This document shows positions 45,628-56,800 of a DNA stretch of 64,000 nt, piece after piece. Location of the stretch: contig NZ_CP022111.1 of assembly GCF_000730165.1 (NCBI RefSeq), forward strand, positions 744,001 through 808,000, written 5' to 3'. Under the pieces are notes generated by a model. The model did not search any database. It was not told the origin of the DNA and was given only the letters and a program-made list of their open reading frames with translations. Source of the DNA: Nitrospirillum viridazoti CBAmc. Lineage in GTDB: Bacteria > Pseudomonadota > Alphaproteobacteria > Azospirillales > Azospirillaceae. The position numbers and the translations under genes were made by a program. Each line of letters opens with the position of its first letter. Within the stretch, counting starts at the first letter, position 1.

Positions 45628-45734
45628 ATGTGCGTGATGCACGGATATGGGCGCGATCAGCCGCGATGTCCGTGTATAACGCACATATATCGGCACCCTG
45701 GACGCTTGCCAAGAAAAATGTGCATAATGCACAT
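45628..45734. promoter_or_regulatory. Three-copy operator between the monooxygenase and marR genes
   Basis: O3 at 45718-45734 is a perfect 8-1-8 dyad ATGTGCAT-A-ATGCACAT ending at the marR start codon. O2 (45672-45686, GTGTATAACGCACAT) matches it at 13 of 15 positions, O1 (45630-45644, GTGCGTGATGCACGG) at 11 of 15. Centres are at 45636, 45678 and 45726, spaced 42 and 48 bp. Multiple copies in one divergent region point to cooperative MarR binding. Confidence 0.8.
45684..45712 (-). promoter_or_regulatory. Promoter of the monooxygenase gene
   Basis: On the minus strand TTGGCA (45712-45707), 17-nt spacer, TATATG (45689-45684). Operator O2 covers the -10 and the predicted start, so bound MarR would block RNA polymerase. 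Confidence 0.6.
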
Positions 45735-46205
45735 ATGAGAAACGAGCTGCATGAAGCGCTGATGGATCTGGTGGGGGTGGTGAACCGCCCCCAGCCGGAC
45801 CAATACCTGTTGAACCTGGCCGGCGTGTCGCTGGACCGGGCGCTGTTCCCCTTGCTGGTGCGCATCGGCCTGCGCGGGCCCCTGGGCGTGGTGGAGTTGG
45901 CCGAACTGGCGGGCCGCGACCATTCCACGGTCAGCCGGCAGGTGGCGAAGCTGGAAAGTCTGGGCTTGGTCGAACGGCGGGCCGGGGCCACCGACGCGCG
46001 GGTGCGCGAGGCCGTGGTGACACCCGCCGGCCAGGCCATGGTCGACGCCATAGGCGGGGCGCGCAACCGCATGTATGCGGCGGTGCTGGCGGACTGGACG
46101 GAAGAGGATAAGGCCACCCTGATTCGATTGCTGCGTCGTCTGGCCGACCGGGCCAAGGAATGGACGGCCACGCCGCCAACCGGGACGGGGGAGGAGCGAT
46201 CATGA
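45735..46205 (+). CDS. MarR-family transcriptional regulator
   Basis: 156 residues. Winged helix GVVELAELAGRDHSTVSRQVAKLESLGLVERRAGATDARVREAVVTPAGQ. ATG 45735 directly follows the third operator, so autorepression is likely; an upstream in-frame start would run through the operators. Probably controls the divergent monooxygenase in response to an aromatic ligand. Overlaps the next gene by 4 nt (ATGA). Confidence 0.9.
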   Translation: MRNELHEALMDLVGVVNRPQPDQYLLNLAGVSLDRALFPLLVRIGLRGPLGVVELAELAGRDHSTVSRQVAKLESLGLVERRAGATDARVREAVVTPAGQAMVDAIGGARNRMYAAVLADWTEEDKATLIRLLRRLADRAKEWTATPPTGTGEERS

Positions 46206-46552
46206 GGCCCCGCCCGTTCACGCTCGCCGCCATCACGCGACGCGAGCGGCATCAGGCCGTGGGGGCGGTCATCGACGCCATCATGGACGCCGGGGGCTGG
46301 CTGGTGGACAGCACCCAGTTTTCCAATCTGGCGATGGCCTTGCGCTTCGTTCTGCCGGCGGACGGTTTGGCCGGATGGGCGGCAGCCCTTGCGGCGGCGG
46401 GGGTGCGGCTGGATGAAGACAGCCGGGCGCGGCTGGCGGCACACGCCGCCGGGGCCGGGGCGCCCGAGGCGGAGGTTCCGGCGGCTCTGAACCTGACCTT
46501 CCTGCACGACGAGCCCGACCTGCGGCAGGTGGTGCCGGCGGTGCCCGGCTGA
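46202..46552 (+). CDS. Small protein of unknown function coupled to marR
   Basis: 116 residues; ATG overlaps the marR stop (ATGA) and has a strong GGGGGAGGAG site. ERHQAVGAVIDAIMDAGGWLVDSTQFSNLAMALRF suggests a helical domain; the C-terminal half (LNLTFLHDEPDLRQVVPAVPG) looks beta-rich. No family recognised and no membrane or signal segment. Translation coupling and shared operator predict it acts with MarR or the monooxygenase. Convergent with purN, 3 nt apart. Confidence 0.75.
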   Translation: MRPRPFTLAAITRRERHQAVGAVIDAIMDAGGWLVDSTQFSNLAMALRFVLPADGLAGWAAALAAAGVRLDEDSRARLAAHAAGAGAPEAEVPAALNLTFLHDEPDLRQVVPAVPG

Positions 46553-46555
46553 ACG

Positions 46556-47220
46556 TCAGGCGGGGCGCGGGTTCAAGGCCGTCGCGGGGATGGGCAGGGG
46601 GCATGCCAGCACGGCGCGATCGCCCTCCACCGTCACCCGGCCCTCGGCGATGAGGCGCACGGCCAGGGGATAGAGTTCATGCTCCGCCGCCAGGACGCGG
46701 GCCGACAGGGTGTCGGCGGTGTCGTCTGACTGCACCGGCACGGCGGCCTGGGCCACGATGGGGCCGCTGTCCACCTCGCTGCGCACATAGTGCACTGTGC
46801 AGCCGTGGAAGCGCACGCCGGCGTCCAGCGCCCGCTGGTGGGTGTCGATGCCGGGGAAGGCCGGCAGCAGCGACGGGTGGATGTTGATCAGCCGGTCGCG
46901 CCAGTGGTCCACGAACCAGGGCGACAGCAGGCGCATGAAGCCGGCCAGGCAGACCAGCTGCACGCCGGCATCCTCCAGCGCGCGGGTCATGGCCTGCTCG
47001 AACGCCGGCTTGTCGGCATAGTCCTTGTGCGGCAGGGCCAGGGCCGGGATGCCCGCGCTCCGCGCCCGCTCGAGCCCCGCGGCGTCTGCCTTGTTGGACA
47101 GGACCAGCGCCACCGTGGCCGGGAAATCCGGCGCGGCGGCGGCGTTCATCAGGGACTGCAGGTTGCTGCCCCGCCCGGAGATGAGAACGCCCAGCTTGAG
47201 CTTGCCGGGCGTTCCGCTGT

Positions 47221-47233
<13 letters not shown>
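46556..47233 (-). CDS. purN: Phosphoribosylglycinamide formyltransferase PurN
   Basis: 225 residues. Uses 10-formyl-THF to formylate GAR in step 3 of purine synthesis. Motifs: [38 protein letters not shown] (catalytic His), [20 protein letters not shown] (catalytic Asp and partner His). Starts inside the end of purM (13-nt overlap), so translation is coupled. Normal length. Confidence 0.97.
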
Positions 47234-48288
<1,055 letters not shown>

Positions 48289-48435
48289 GGCGTCCTCGCA
48301 GGGCCTGGGCTAAGAAGGGGCGTCCGTCAGGGGTCGGCTGCGCTCAAGGCCGCCGCCCGCGACCGTCCGTTTAAGACGGTTCCATGACCCGCCCGGGTTT
48401 CGGGGCCGAACATAGCAATATCGGAAGGCTTTGCA

Positions 48436-49680
48436 ATGCCGCACCGCTGCATCCCCCTCTTGCGCCAGACCGGGTTTCGGGGCGCCCTTTTCCTGGCCCT
48501 GGCCGCCGGCGCCCTTGCCGGCACCGCCCGTGCCGAGGCGGGACGGAGCGTCGCCGCGGAACAGGCCTTTGTTGAGCAGGGCGTGGATGTGGACGTCACC
48601 GCCGGCAACGCCAACCAGGCCCGCGACCAGGCCATCCTGCAAGCCCAGCGCGAGGCCTTGGCCCGCCTGTTCCGCAAGCTGACCCCGGCCGCCGACGGTC
48701 GCCAGCCACCGGCCGTCAGCCAGGGCGAGCTGGAGGCCCTGGTGGCCGGCTTCGAGCTGGAGCAGGAGCGCGCGTCGTCCGTCCGGTACGTCGGCCGCTT
48801 CACCGTCCGGTTCCGCCCCGCCGCCGTACGCCAGCTGCTGCAGCAGAACGGCGTGCGCTATGCCGAGATGGTGGGCAAGCCCGCCCTGGTGCTGCCCGTG
48901 GACGCCACGGGCGCCGAGCCCGCGCTGTGGACCGATGGCCCCTGGCGCCAGGCTTGGTCGCAGATCGGCCCGGTGGACGGGCTGGTGCCCGTGGCCCTGG
49001 TGCCGCCGGACCCCGCCGACCAGAACGAGCTGCCGGCCAAGGCGGCGCTGACACCGGACGCGACCGCTTTGGCCCACATCGCCGCCCGCCACGGCGCCGG
49101 CCAGGTTGTCGTCGCCCGGTTGGAGGGCGACGCCGCCAAGGGCTATCAGCTGACCCTCAGCACCTTTGTGCCGGGCGAAGGCCTGTCGCCGGCCGAGACC
49201 GTGCCGCAATCGGCCTTCGTCCCCCGCCCGTTGCCCGTCGCCACCGACACCCAGCCGCCCGCTGCCGCCGCCCCGCCCCCGCTGCCCGCCGCCCTGGGCC
49301 TGGCCGTGGCCACGGTGGTGGACCGGGTGGAGGAGGGGTGGAAGCGTCGCGTGGTGGTGGACGCCCACCAGTCCGGCCAGGTGGCCGTGCGCGTGCCCCT
49401 GACCGACCTCACCACCCTCGTGGAGGTGCGGCGCCGCCTGGCCGGTGTGCCCATGGTCACCCAGGTGGACACCAGTGCGCTCAAGACCACCGAGGCCCTG
49501 CTCACCCTGACCGTGTTGGGCGACGTGGGCCACCTGAAGACGGCCCTGGCCCAACGCGACCTGGTGTTGTCCGACATGGATGCCGCCCCGGCACCCACCC
49601 CCGGGGCCGCCCCCGCCCCCGCGTCGGCGACGCCGGCTGAGGTGCATTACCAGATCAGCCTGGCCGTCGCCCCATCATAA
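48436..49680 (+). CDS. DUF2066 domain-containing exported protein
   Basis: 414 residues with a signal peptide (cleavage after ARA, about residue 33). AFVEQGVDVDVTAGNANQARDQAILQAQREALARLFRKLTP and RYVGRFTVRFRPAAVRQLL are DUF2066 features; a Pro-rich linker (about 270-290) separates a second domain. Function unknown; conserved next to purM/purN and the PerM-like gene in this group of bacteria. Divergent from purM. RBS GGAAGG. Confidence 0.85.
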   Translation: MPHRCIPLLRQTGFRGALFLALAAGALAGTARAEAGRSVAAEQAFVEQGVDVDVTAGNANQARDQAILQAQREALARLFRKLTPAADGRQPPAVSQGELEALVAGFELEQERASSVRYVGRFTVRFRPAAVRQLLQQNGVRYAEMVGKPALVLPVDATGAEPALWTDGPWRQAWSQIGPVDGLVPVALVPPDPADQNELPAKAALTPDATALAHIAARHGAGQVVVARLEGDAAKGYQLTLSTFVPGEGLSPAETVPQSAFVPRPLPVATDTQPPAAAAPPPLPAALGLAVATVVDRVEEGWKRRVVVDAHQSGQVAVRVPLTDLTTLVEVRRRLAGVPMVTQVDTSALKTTEALLTLTVLGDVGHLKTALAQRDLVLSDMDAAPAPTPGAAPAPASATPAEVHYQISLAVAPS

Positions 49681-49751
49681 GAGTGCCTGATTCCAGGGTC
49701 TTATCTGTTACTGTCTGGGCTTGTGCCTGATTCGGTGTTGGTGGGGGGACG

Positions 49752-50903
49752 ATGGCGGAAACGCATGCGGGGCGGCAGATACGGTTCTGGCTGGTCGGTC
49801 TTGTCGTGGGCGTCGTCCTGATCTGGCTGCTGCGCGGCATGCTGCTGCCTTTCGTCGCCGGCATGGCCATCGCCTATCTGCTGGACCCCGTGGCCGACCG
49901 GCTGGAGGGGTTCGGGCTGCCGCGCCTGGCCGCTACCTGCGTGGTGTTGCTGATCTTCGTCGTCGTCGTGGTGCTTTGCATCCTGCTGCTGGTGCCCTTG
50001 ATCCAGCAGCAGGTCACCCAACTGATCGAAAGCCTGCCGGCCATCATCACCTGGGCCAGGGATGAGACCATGCAGCGCGTCCGCAGCCTGATGGCCGCCT
50101 TGCCCCCGGATGACATCGAGCGGCTGCGCGGTGCTGCCAGCGAATATGTCGGCACCCTGGTGGGCTGGGGGGCGGACTTCATCAAGAACCTGTTCAGCGG
50201 CGGTGCTGCCCTGTTCGGCCTCGTGTCCCTGCTGTTCATCACGCCGGTGGTGGCCTTCTACCTGTTGCGCGACTGGGACCGCATGGTCGCGACGCTGGAC
50301 GGTTGGCTGCCGCGTGAGCACGCCGAGGTGGTGCGCGAGCAGTTGCGCGCCGTGGACCGCACGCTGGCCGGATTCGTGCGCGGCCAGGCCACTGTCTGCC
50401 TGGCGCTGGGCGCCTTCTACGCCCTGGCCATGACGGCGGTGGGGCTGAACTTCGGCCTGGTCATCGGCCTGATCGCGGGCATCCTGTCCTTCATCCCTTA
50501 TGTCGGCACGGTGGTGGGCTTCGGCGCCAGCGTGGGGGTGGCCCTGTTCCAGTTCCACGACCTGTGGCGCGAGGGGCTGGTGGTGGCGCTGTACATCCTG
50601 GGCCACCTGCTGGAAGGCTATGTCCTGACGCCCAAGCTGGTGGGCGACAAGGTGGGCCTGCATCCCGTTTGGGTCATGTTCGCCCTGCTGGCCGGCGGCA
50701 GCCTGTTCGGCTTCACCGGCGTGCTGCTGGCGGTGCCGGTGGCGGCCGTCATCGGTGTGCTGGTGCGCTTCGGATTGCGTCAGTACCTCGCCAGCAGCTA
50801 TTACACCGGCGTGCCTCCGGAAGAGGTGCTGCGCGAGGATCTGGTCCAGGAAGGCCTGGTCACGCCGGGGACGGACGCCGGGGCGCCGCCGCCGGTGCCC
50901 TGA
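49752..50903 (+). CDS. AI-2E family (PerM/YhhT-like) transporter
   Basis: 383 residues, about eight hydrophobic segments. RFWLVGLVVGVVLIWLLRGMLLPFVAGMAIAYLLDPVADRLE at the N-terminus and GLIAGILSFIPYVGTVVGFG, LVGDKVGLHPVWVMFALLAGGSLFGFTGVLLAVP near the end are typical. Members export autoinducer-2 or, more often, have other roles such as Na+/H+ antiport. RBS GGGGGGA. Followed by hdaA with a 66-nt gap. Confidence 0.9.
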   Translation: MAETHAGRQIRFWLVGLVVGVVLIWLLRGMLLPFVAGMAIAYLLDPVADRLEGFGLPRLAATCVVLLIFVVVVVLCILLLVPLIQQQVTQLIESLPAIITWARDETMQRVRSLMAALPPDDIERLRGAASEYVGTLVGWGADFIKNLFSGGAALFGLVSLLFITPVVAFYLLRDWDRMVATLDGWLPREHAEVVREQLRAVDRTLAGFVRGQATVCLALGAFYALAMTAVGLNFGLVIGLIAGILSFIPYVGTVVGFGASVGVALFQFHDLWREGLVVALYILGHLLEGYVLTPKLVGDKVGLHPVWVMFALLAGGSLFGFTGVLLAVPVAAVIGVLVRFGLRQYLASSYYTGVPPEEVLREDLVQEGLVTPGTDAGAPPPVP

Positions 50904-50969
50904 CCCGGCGTTCCGCCAGCGCCCCGTCCGTCCGCCTTTCGTGCCCGTTGCCGGTAAGACCCTGGAATC

Positions 50970-51668
50970 ATGGCCGACTTGAGACAATTGCCCCTGGATC
51001 TGGGGCACCGTTCCGCCATGGGGGAGGCCGACTTCCTGGTGGCGCCGGGCAACGCCGACGCGGTGGCCTGGTTGGACGCCTGGCCGGACTGGCCGGCCCC
51101 GGCCCTGGTGCTGTACGGCCCCCCCGGCTGCGGCAAGAGCCACCTGGCCCAGGTGTGGCGTGCCCGGTCGCGCGCCCCCCTGCTGGGGCCGGAGGATCTG
51201 GACCCGGCGGAGGTGCCGCACCTGCTGGGCCCCACCCGTACCGCCGTCATCGACCGTACGCATGAGATCTCGGGCGACACGGTGCGCGAGCGCGCCCTGC
51301 TGCATCTCTACAACGTGACCAAGGAGGCGGGTGGCCAGCTGCTGCTGCTGGCGCACTACGCCCCGGTCAACTGGACCCTGCGCCTGCCCGACCTGCGCTC
51401 CCGCCTGGTGGCCGCCCCCGCCGTGGGCATGGCCGCCCCGGACGACGCCCTGCTAATGGCCGTGCTGGTCAAGCTGTTCGACGATCGCCAGGTGCGGGTG
51501 GGGGAAGAGGTCATCGCCTGGCTGATGACCCACACCGAACGCTCCTTCGACAGCGCACGGCGCACCGTGGCCCTGCTGGACCGCGCCGCCCTGGCCGCCA
51601 AGAAGCCCATCACCGTGGCCTTCTGCCGCCAGGTGCTGGAGCCCAAGGACAAGCCGGCGGACGCCTGA
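50970..51668 (+). CDS. hdaA: HdaA-type regulatory inactivator of DnaA
   Basis: 232 residues. N-terminal RQLPLDLGH resembles the beta-clamp binding motif; P-loop YGPPGCGKSHLA and a degenerate AAA+ fold follow. With the clamp it promotes ATP hydrolysis on DnaA and prevents re-initiation. RBS is weak. Ends 16 nt from the convergent CYTH-CHAD gene. Confidence 0.88.
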   Translation: MADLRQLPLDLGHRSAMGEADFLVAPGNADAVAWLDAWPDWPAPALVLYGPPGCGKSHLAQVWRARSRAPLLGPEDLDPAEVPHLLGPTRTAVIDRTHEISGDTVRERALLHLYNVTKEAGGQLLLLAHYAPVNWTLRLPDLRSRLVAAPAVGMAAPDDALLMAVLVKLFDDRQVRVGEEVIAWLMTHTERSFDSARRTVALLDRAALAAKKPITVAFCRQVLEPKDKPADA

Positions 51669-51684
51669 CGCCGTCCTGGGGCGG

Positions 51685-53586
51685 CTACCGCCCCATCATC
51701 CAGAACATGCGCCGCCGGCTGTAGCCGCGCCACGTGGCGGGCAGCTTGGCCAGCGCCACGGCCTCTTCCTGCGCCAGGCGGGACAGCAGGCGGGTGCTGC
51801 GGGCCTTGGGGCCGGTACCCTTGGCCAGCTGCGCCACCAGTTGGGCGGCCTGGCGGGCGAGGACCGGGGCGGTGACGGCGCCGTGCAGGCGGGTGAGGGG
51901 GGCCAGGGGATCGGTAGCGGGGCGCTTGGGTGGGGTGATCTTGGCGCCCTTTACAGTCTTGGCCTTGGCCGTCGCCAGGGGATATAGGCCGCGGCAGACC
52001 TCCGCCGTCTCATACAGCCGCTGTGCCCGGCGGCGCAGGCGCTCCAGCGCGTCGGCGGCGGGGGGCGCCTTGGCCACCAGCACGGCGTTCCTGGCGCCAG
52101 GCGGGGGCGGGGACGGCAGCTCCAGCCGGTCGATGGCCCGGGCCACCTTGTCCTGCAGTTCGGCCAGCAGGCGGGGCGCCACGGTCTTCAACGGCTGATC
52201 CAGCGCGGGGGAGGCCCAGCCGCCGCCCTCGACCCAGGCGGCCAGGTCCAGCACCAGGGCGGTATGTCCGGCGCCGCGCAGATGCTTCATCACCCGCCGG
52301 CGCGCCTGCGTGGCGGCGTGGTCCAGGGCCAGGCGCTGGCGCTTGCTCAGGCCGGCGGCCCCCTTGCGGTCGGGCAGCAGGGCGGCGCGTTCGGCCAGGC
52401 GATCCCAGCCGCGCGCGGTTTCCAGCAGGGTGCGCAGGGGGGCCAGGCGCCGGCGCAGGGCGTCCGCCGCTTCCGCATGCGGGTTGGCTCCCACCTTGGC
52501 CCCCACCCTGGGCAGCGGCGCGGGACCGGCCGTGGACGGCAAGGTCATCGCCAGGCGCAGCAGGCGCATCGCCGTGTCCAGCCGGCGGCTGGCCGCCGCC
52601 ATCTCGCGCAGGGCCTGCGTGTCGCCGCTTTCCAGCAGCACCGTGGCGTTTTCCAGCAGGTGGCCCAGGGCATGGCGGGTGGCGTGGCGGAAGCCCTCCG
52701 CCACCGTGGTCACAGGCGTCAGGGCCGCCGGCTGGGCGGGAACGGCCGCCGCCGGCTTGCCGGTCAACAGGCGCAGGCCTGCATCGGCCTTGCTGCCCGT
52801 GGTGATGCGCAGGGGCGCGTGGTGGTGCAGGGCGGCCGCCACCTCGAACAGGGCGGCGACCCGGCCGCCCTTCAGCTCCAGCTCCACCTCCGCCACCGGC
52901 CAGGTGGTCTCCTCCGCGGCCCCCGTTTCATCGTTATTGGGCACGGACAGGCGCACCTCGCCCTGGTCCAGGGCTAGTTCCACGCTGGTGCGCGGGTCGG
53001 GATGCAGCAGCAGCGCGGTCCGTTCGATGTCGGTGGCGAAGCGGGGGGCGACCTGCGCCCACTGTGCCGATGTCAGCAGGTTGAAGATGCCGGCGGGCAG
53101 CAGGCCGATATCGGGCCCGTCGCCCTCAACCGGCAGCGGCCATTCCCATTCGCGCCGGCCGGCGGCGGCGGCGGTGCCGGCGTCCGACGCCCAGGTCTTC
53201 ACCGTCTGCACCCGCCGGTCGCCCTGACGCCGCACCCGCAGGGCCAGGCCGTGGGCGGCCAGGGCCAGGTCCGGGGTGTCGTAATACGTCGTTACCTGGT
53301 GGCGGTGGGCGGGGGGGGCGTCGGCCATGCGCGCCAGCAGGGGCAGCGCTTGCAGGCGGGCCAGTGCCGCCGGCGTGGCCGCCAGCTTCACCTCCACCTC
53401 CCGCACGGCCAGAGCGCGCTTGGGCGGCGGGGGTGTGGCGACGGCCGGGGAACCGTCTGGCGACGACGGTGTTGGAGGGGGTGTTTCGTAAGCGACGGGG
53501 GAGGAAACGGCGGCGCGCCCCGCCTCCTGGGCGGAGGTGTCGGGACCGGTGGTGGTCGGTGTGGGGCGGGCGGGGCCGTTTGTCAT
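51685..53586 (-). CDS. CYTH-CHAD domain protein
   Basis: 633 residues. A Pro/Thr-rich N-terminal 80 residues precede a CYTH triphosphate tunnel domain with REVEVKL (ExExK) and RVRRQGDRRVQTVKTW, then ELELKGGRVAALFEVA. The C-terminal half is a CHAD helical bundle with several His and basic residues (HATRHALGHLLENATVLLE, MRLLRLAMTLP), which in other proteins binds polyphosphate. CYTH domains cleave or bind inorganic tri/polyphosphate. ATG 53586; a TTG 23 codons upstream is possible. The 286 nt upstream (53587-53872) have no other gene. ppk1 lies about 8 kb away. Confidence 0.9.
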   Translation of the reverse strand: MTNGPARPTPTTTGPDTSAQEAGRAAVSSPVAYETPPPTPSSPDGSPAVATPPPPKRALAVREVEVKLAATPAALARLQALPLLARMADAPPAHRHQVTTYYDTPDLALAAHGLALRVRRQGDRRVQTVKTWASDAGTAAAAGRREWEWPLPVEGDGPDIGLLPAGIFNLLTSAQWAQVAPRFATDIERTALLLHPDPRTSVELALDQGEVRLSVPNNDETGAAEETTWPVAEVELELKGGRVAALFEVAAALHHHAPLRITTGSKADAGLRLLTGKPAAAVPAQPAALTPVTTVAEGFRHATRHALGHLLENATVLLESGDTQALREMAAASRRLDTAMRLLRLAMTLPSTAGPAPLPRVGAKVGANPHAEAADALRRRLAPLRTLLETARGWDRLAERAALLPDRKGAAGLSKRQRLALDHAATQARRRVMKHLRGAGHTALVLDLAAWVEGGGWASPALDQPLKTVAPRLLAELQDKVARAIDRLELPSPPPPGARNAVLVAKAPPAADALERLRRRAQRLYETAEVCRGLYPLATAKAKTVKGAKITPPKRPATDPLAPLTRLHGAVTAPVLARQAAQLVAQLAKGTGPKARSTRLLSRLAQEEAVALAKLPATWRGYSRRRMFWMMGR

Positions 53587-53872
53587 CCTGAATGGATAAC
53601 CGAAGACGGGGCTTACGTTAAGATCGTGTTGCGGAATTACATCGATTCCATGCAATCGGGAAATTTTTTTCCGTTATGTTGCCTTGCAGCGCACAGTTGC
53701 GATAGTCTCACAGTTCCGTTGCGTCACAATAAATCGCCACCCTCGTCCGTCCTTACCGGCCCCCGCCCCACCGGCCCATTTCGCCGTTGCGAGGTAGGAT
53801 AATGACTCAAAGTCATGCTTAACGCCGGTTGGACGCGGAACGTATGGGCACAGGCGGTCCGGCGCATCAGGG

Positions 53873-56800
53873 ATGAGCAACCAAACTGGGCATCGAACCA
53901 TCATGAAGTCATCGCTGGCAGCGTCGCGGGATGCTGAGAAGTCCGCGGAAAAGTCCACCGACTCCGGGCAGGCCCCGGCCAAGACCGTGACGCCGGCGAA
54001 GACCCCTGAAACCGCTTCCGCTGGCACCGCCACCGCCACGCCCGGCGTGGACGTGAAGGCGGCCGACGCCGCCACGCTGGCGGCCCTGGCCAAAGCCGGC
54101 CCGCTGCTGGACCGCCCCGTCGCCAAGTTCGCCAGCCTGGACCAGCCGGGCGCCCCCAAGGCCGACGCCGTGGGCCTGACGGCCGACCTGGTGGCGCGCC
54201 TCACCCGCTATACCAAGCTGGCGGACGCCGACCCCTTCGCCAACCCCGTTTCCCTGCTGGCGCTGGACGTCTCCCGCCGCCTGCATTCCGGTGAGCTGGA
54301 TTTGGCGGCGGTGGAGCAGGCCATCCAGTACCTGGGGGCCGAGGGCTTCCTGGCCCGCGCCCGCCGCCTGGGCGCCTATCTGGGCGAGGCCGATCCCGCC
54401 GCCAACGCCGCCCGCATCCGCGCCCTGATCGAGGGACTGGCGGTGGGCGCCGACGGCCAGCCCGTGGCGTTCGAGGCCTTTCGCGCCCAGGTGGAAAAGG
54501 AGATTTTCGGCATCGTCATCACCGCGCACCCGACCTTCAACCTGACGGGTGAGTTGATGGACGCCATGGCCAAGCTGGCCACCGGCCGGGACGAGGCCGG
54601 GGTGCCCTTGACGGCCGCCGCGCGCAAGGCACTGATCGCATCCGTCGCCGCGACGGAACTGCGCCCGGGTGAGCTGTCGCTGGTCGATGAACACCGCCTG
54701 TCGCTGGCCGCCATCACCAACATCCAGGCGGCGTTGCGCACCGTCTACGACATCGTGCTGGCGGTGGCACGGGAACGCTATCCCGAGCAATGGTCGGAGT
54801 TGACGCCGCGCCTGCTGACCGTGGCCAGTTGGGTGGGGTACGACCTGGACGGCCGCTCGGATATCCGCTGGTCCGACACCCTGCACAAGCGCCTGGTGGT
54901 GCAGCTGGGCCAGCTGCGCCATTACCTGGCCGAGGTGCAGGCCATCCGCAAGGTGGCGCCGGTGCAGGAAGACCTGCGCAACACGCTGGACCTGCTGGAA
55001 TCCCGCCTGGCGCTTGCCATCGCCCAGGTGTCGGACGAGGTCGCCGCCTTCGGCAGGGAGACGACCACCCAGAAGGACATCGAAGCCATCGCCCAGCGCA
55101 TGCACGACGGCCTGTCCCTGCGCCTGGTGGAGGCCGCACACGCCATCGAGCAGGTAGACCGCGCCATCCGCCTGGCCTCTGTCGCCGGGAAGGGCGCCGC
55201 CGGCAAGGAGATGAAGGGCGATGAGGTGGTGCGCCGGCTCGCCATCCTGAAGGCGGAGCTGTCGAACTACGGCCTGGGGCAGGCGCACACCCATGTGCGC
55301 ATCAACGCCACCCAGCTGCACAACGCCGTGCGTAAGACCGTGGGCATGGAAACGGCGCCGGACGACCCGCGCTACCGCCAATCCTACCTGAACGCCATCA
55401 CCGGCCTGCTGGATGAGGTGCGGCCGGTGCGCATCAATTTCGGCAGCATCATCGCCGAACGCACCTCGGCCAAGCGGCTGTTCATGGTCGTGGCCCAGAT
55501 GCTGAAGTACGCCGACGCCTCCGTGCCTGTCCGCTTCCTGATCGCGGAATCAGAATCGGCTTTCACCGTACTGACGGCGCTCTATTACGCCCGACTGTTC
55601 GGCGTGGCCGACAAGGTGGACATCAGCCCCCTATTCGAGACGGAACGGGCGCTGGAGGTGGGCAGCCGCGTCATCGAGCAGCTGCTGGACAACCCGCATT
55701 ACCGCGACTACGTGAAGCGGCGCGGTCGGCTGTGCATCCAGACCGGCTTCTCCGACGCCGGCCGCTACCTGGGCCAGACGCCCGCCTCCGCCAGCATCGA
55801 GCGCTTGCGCCTGCGCATCGCCCGGCTGTTCACCCGCCACCGCCTGGATGGTGTGCAGCTGGTGATCTTCGACACCCACGGTGAATCCATCGGCCGCGGC
55901 GCCCATCCGGCGGGCTTCCCGGAACGCCTGGGCTATGTCGCGGCCCCGGCCACGCTGTCGTTCATGACCCACCACAAGATCGCCTTCAAGCAGGAGGTCA
56001 GCTTCCAGGGTGGCGACGGCTATCTCTACTTCGTGACCCAGCCGGGCGCCCTGGCCGTGGTCACGCGCATCCTGGAACACATGCTGGGCGGCAAGCACGC
56101 CACCCTGGACGACGACCCGTTCTATGGCGACGCCGACTACATTCGCGAATTCTTCACCACGGTGAAGCAATTCCAGGTGTCGCTGGTGGAGGATCCGAAC
56201 TACGGCGCCCTGCTGTCGGCCCTGGGCACCAACCTGCTCTATCCTTCGGGCAGCCGGGCCATCAAGCGCCAGCACGACGGCAACGCCGACGACGTGGACC
56301 AGAGCCGCGCCTCGCAATTCCGCGCCATCCCCCACAACGCCATCCTGCAGCAGATGGGCCTGCCGGCGAACACCGTCAGCGGCGTGGGCGAGGCCATCGA
56401 CAAGGATCCGGAGCACTTCGCCGACCTCTACCGCACCTCGCCCCGCTTCCGGCAGTTGCTGGGCATGGTGGAGTACGGCGTGGCCATCGCCAGCCCCGAC
56501 GCGCTGAAGGCCTATATCGACACCCTGGACCCGGCCTTCTGGCTGCTGCGCGCCGCGCACACCGCCGACCCCGCCCGGGTGGAGGAGATGCGGCGCCTGG
56601 CGGCCATCCTGGAGGACAACCCCCTCCACAGCCGGCTGATCCGCATTTTCCGCAAGCTCTACCGCGATTTCGACGTGCTGGAGGAAGGGCTGGCCCGGGT
56701 GGAGCGTCATCCGGTGCCGGGCCAGGTTCCGCCGCCGGATGAGGCGCTGAGCAACGGGCTGTTGGTGCTGCACGCCCTGCGCATCGCCCTGATCCAGGAG

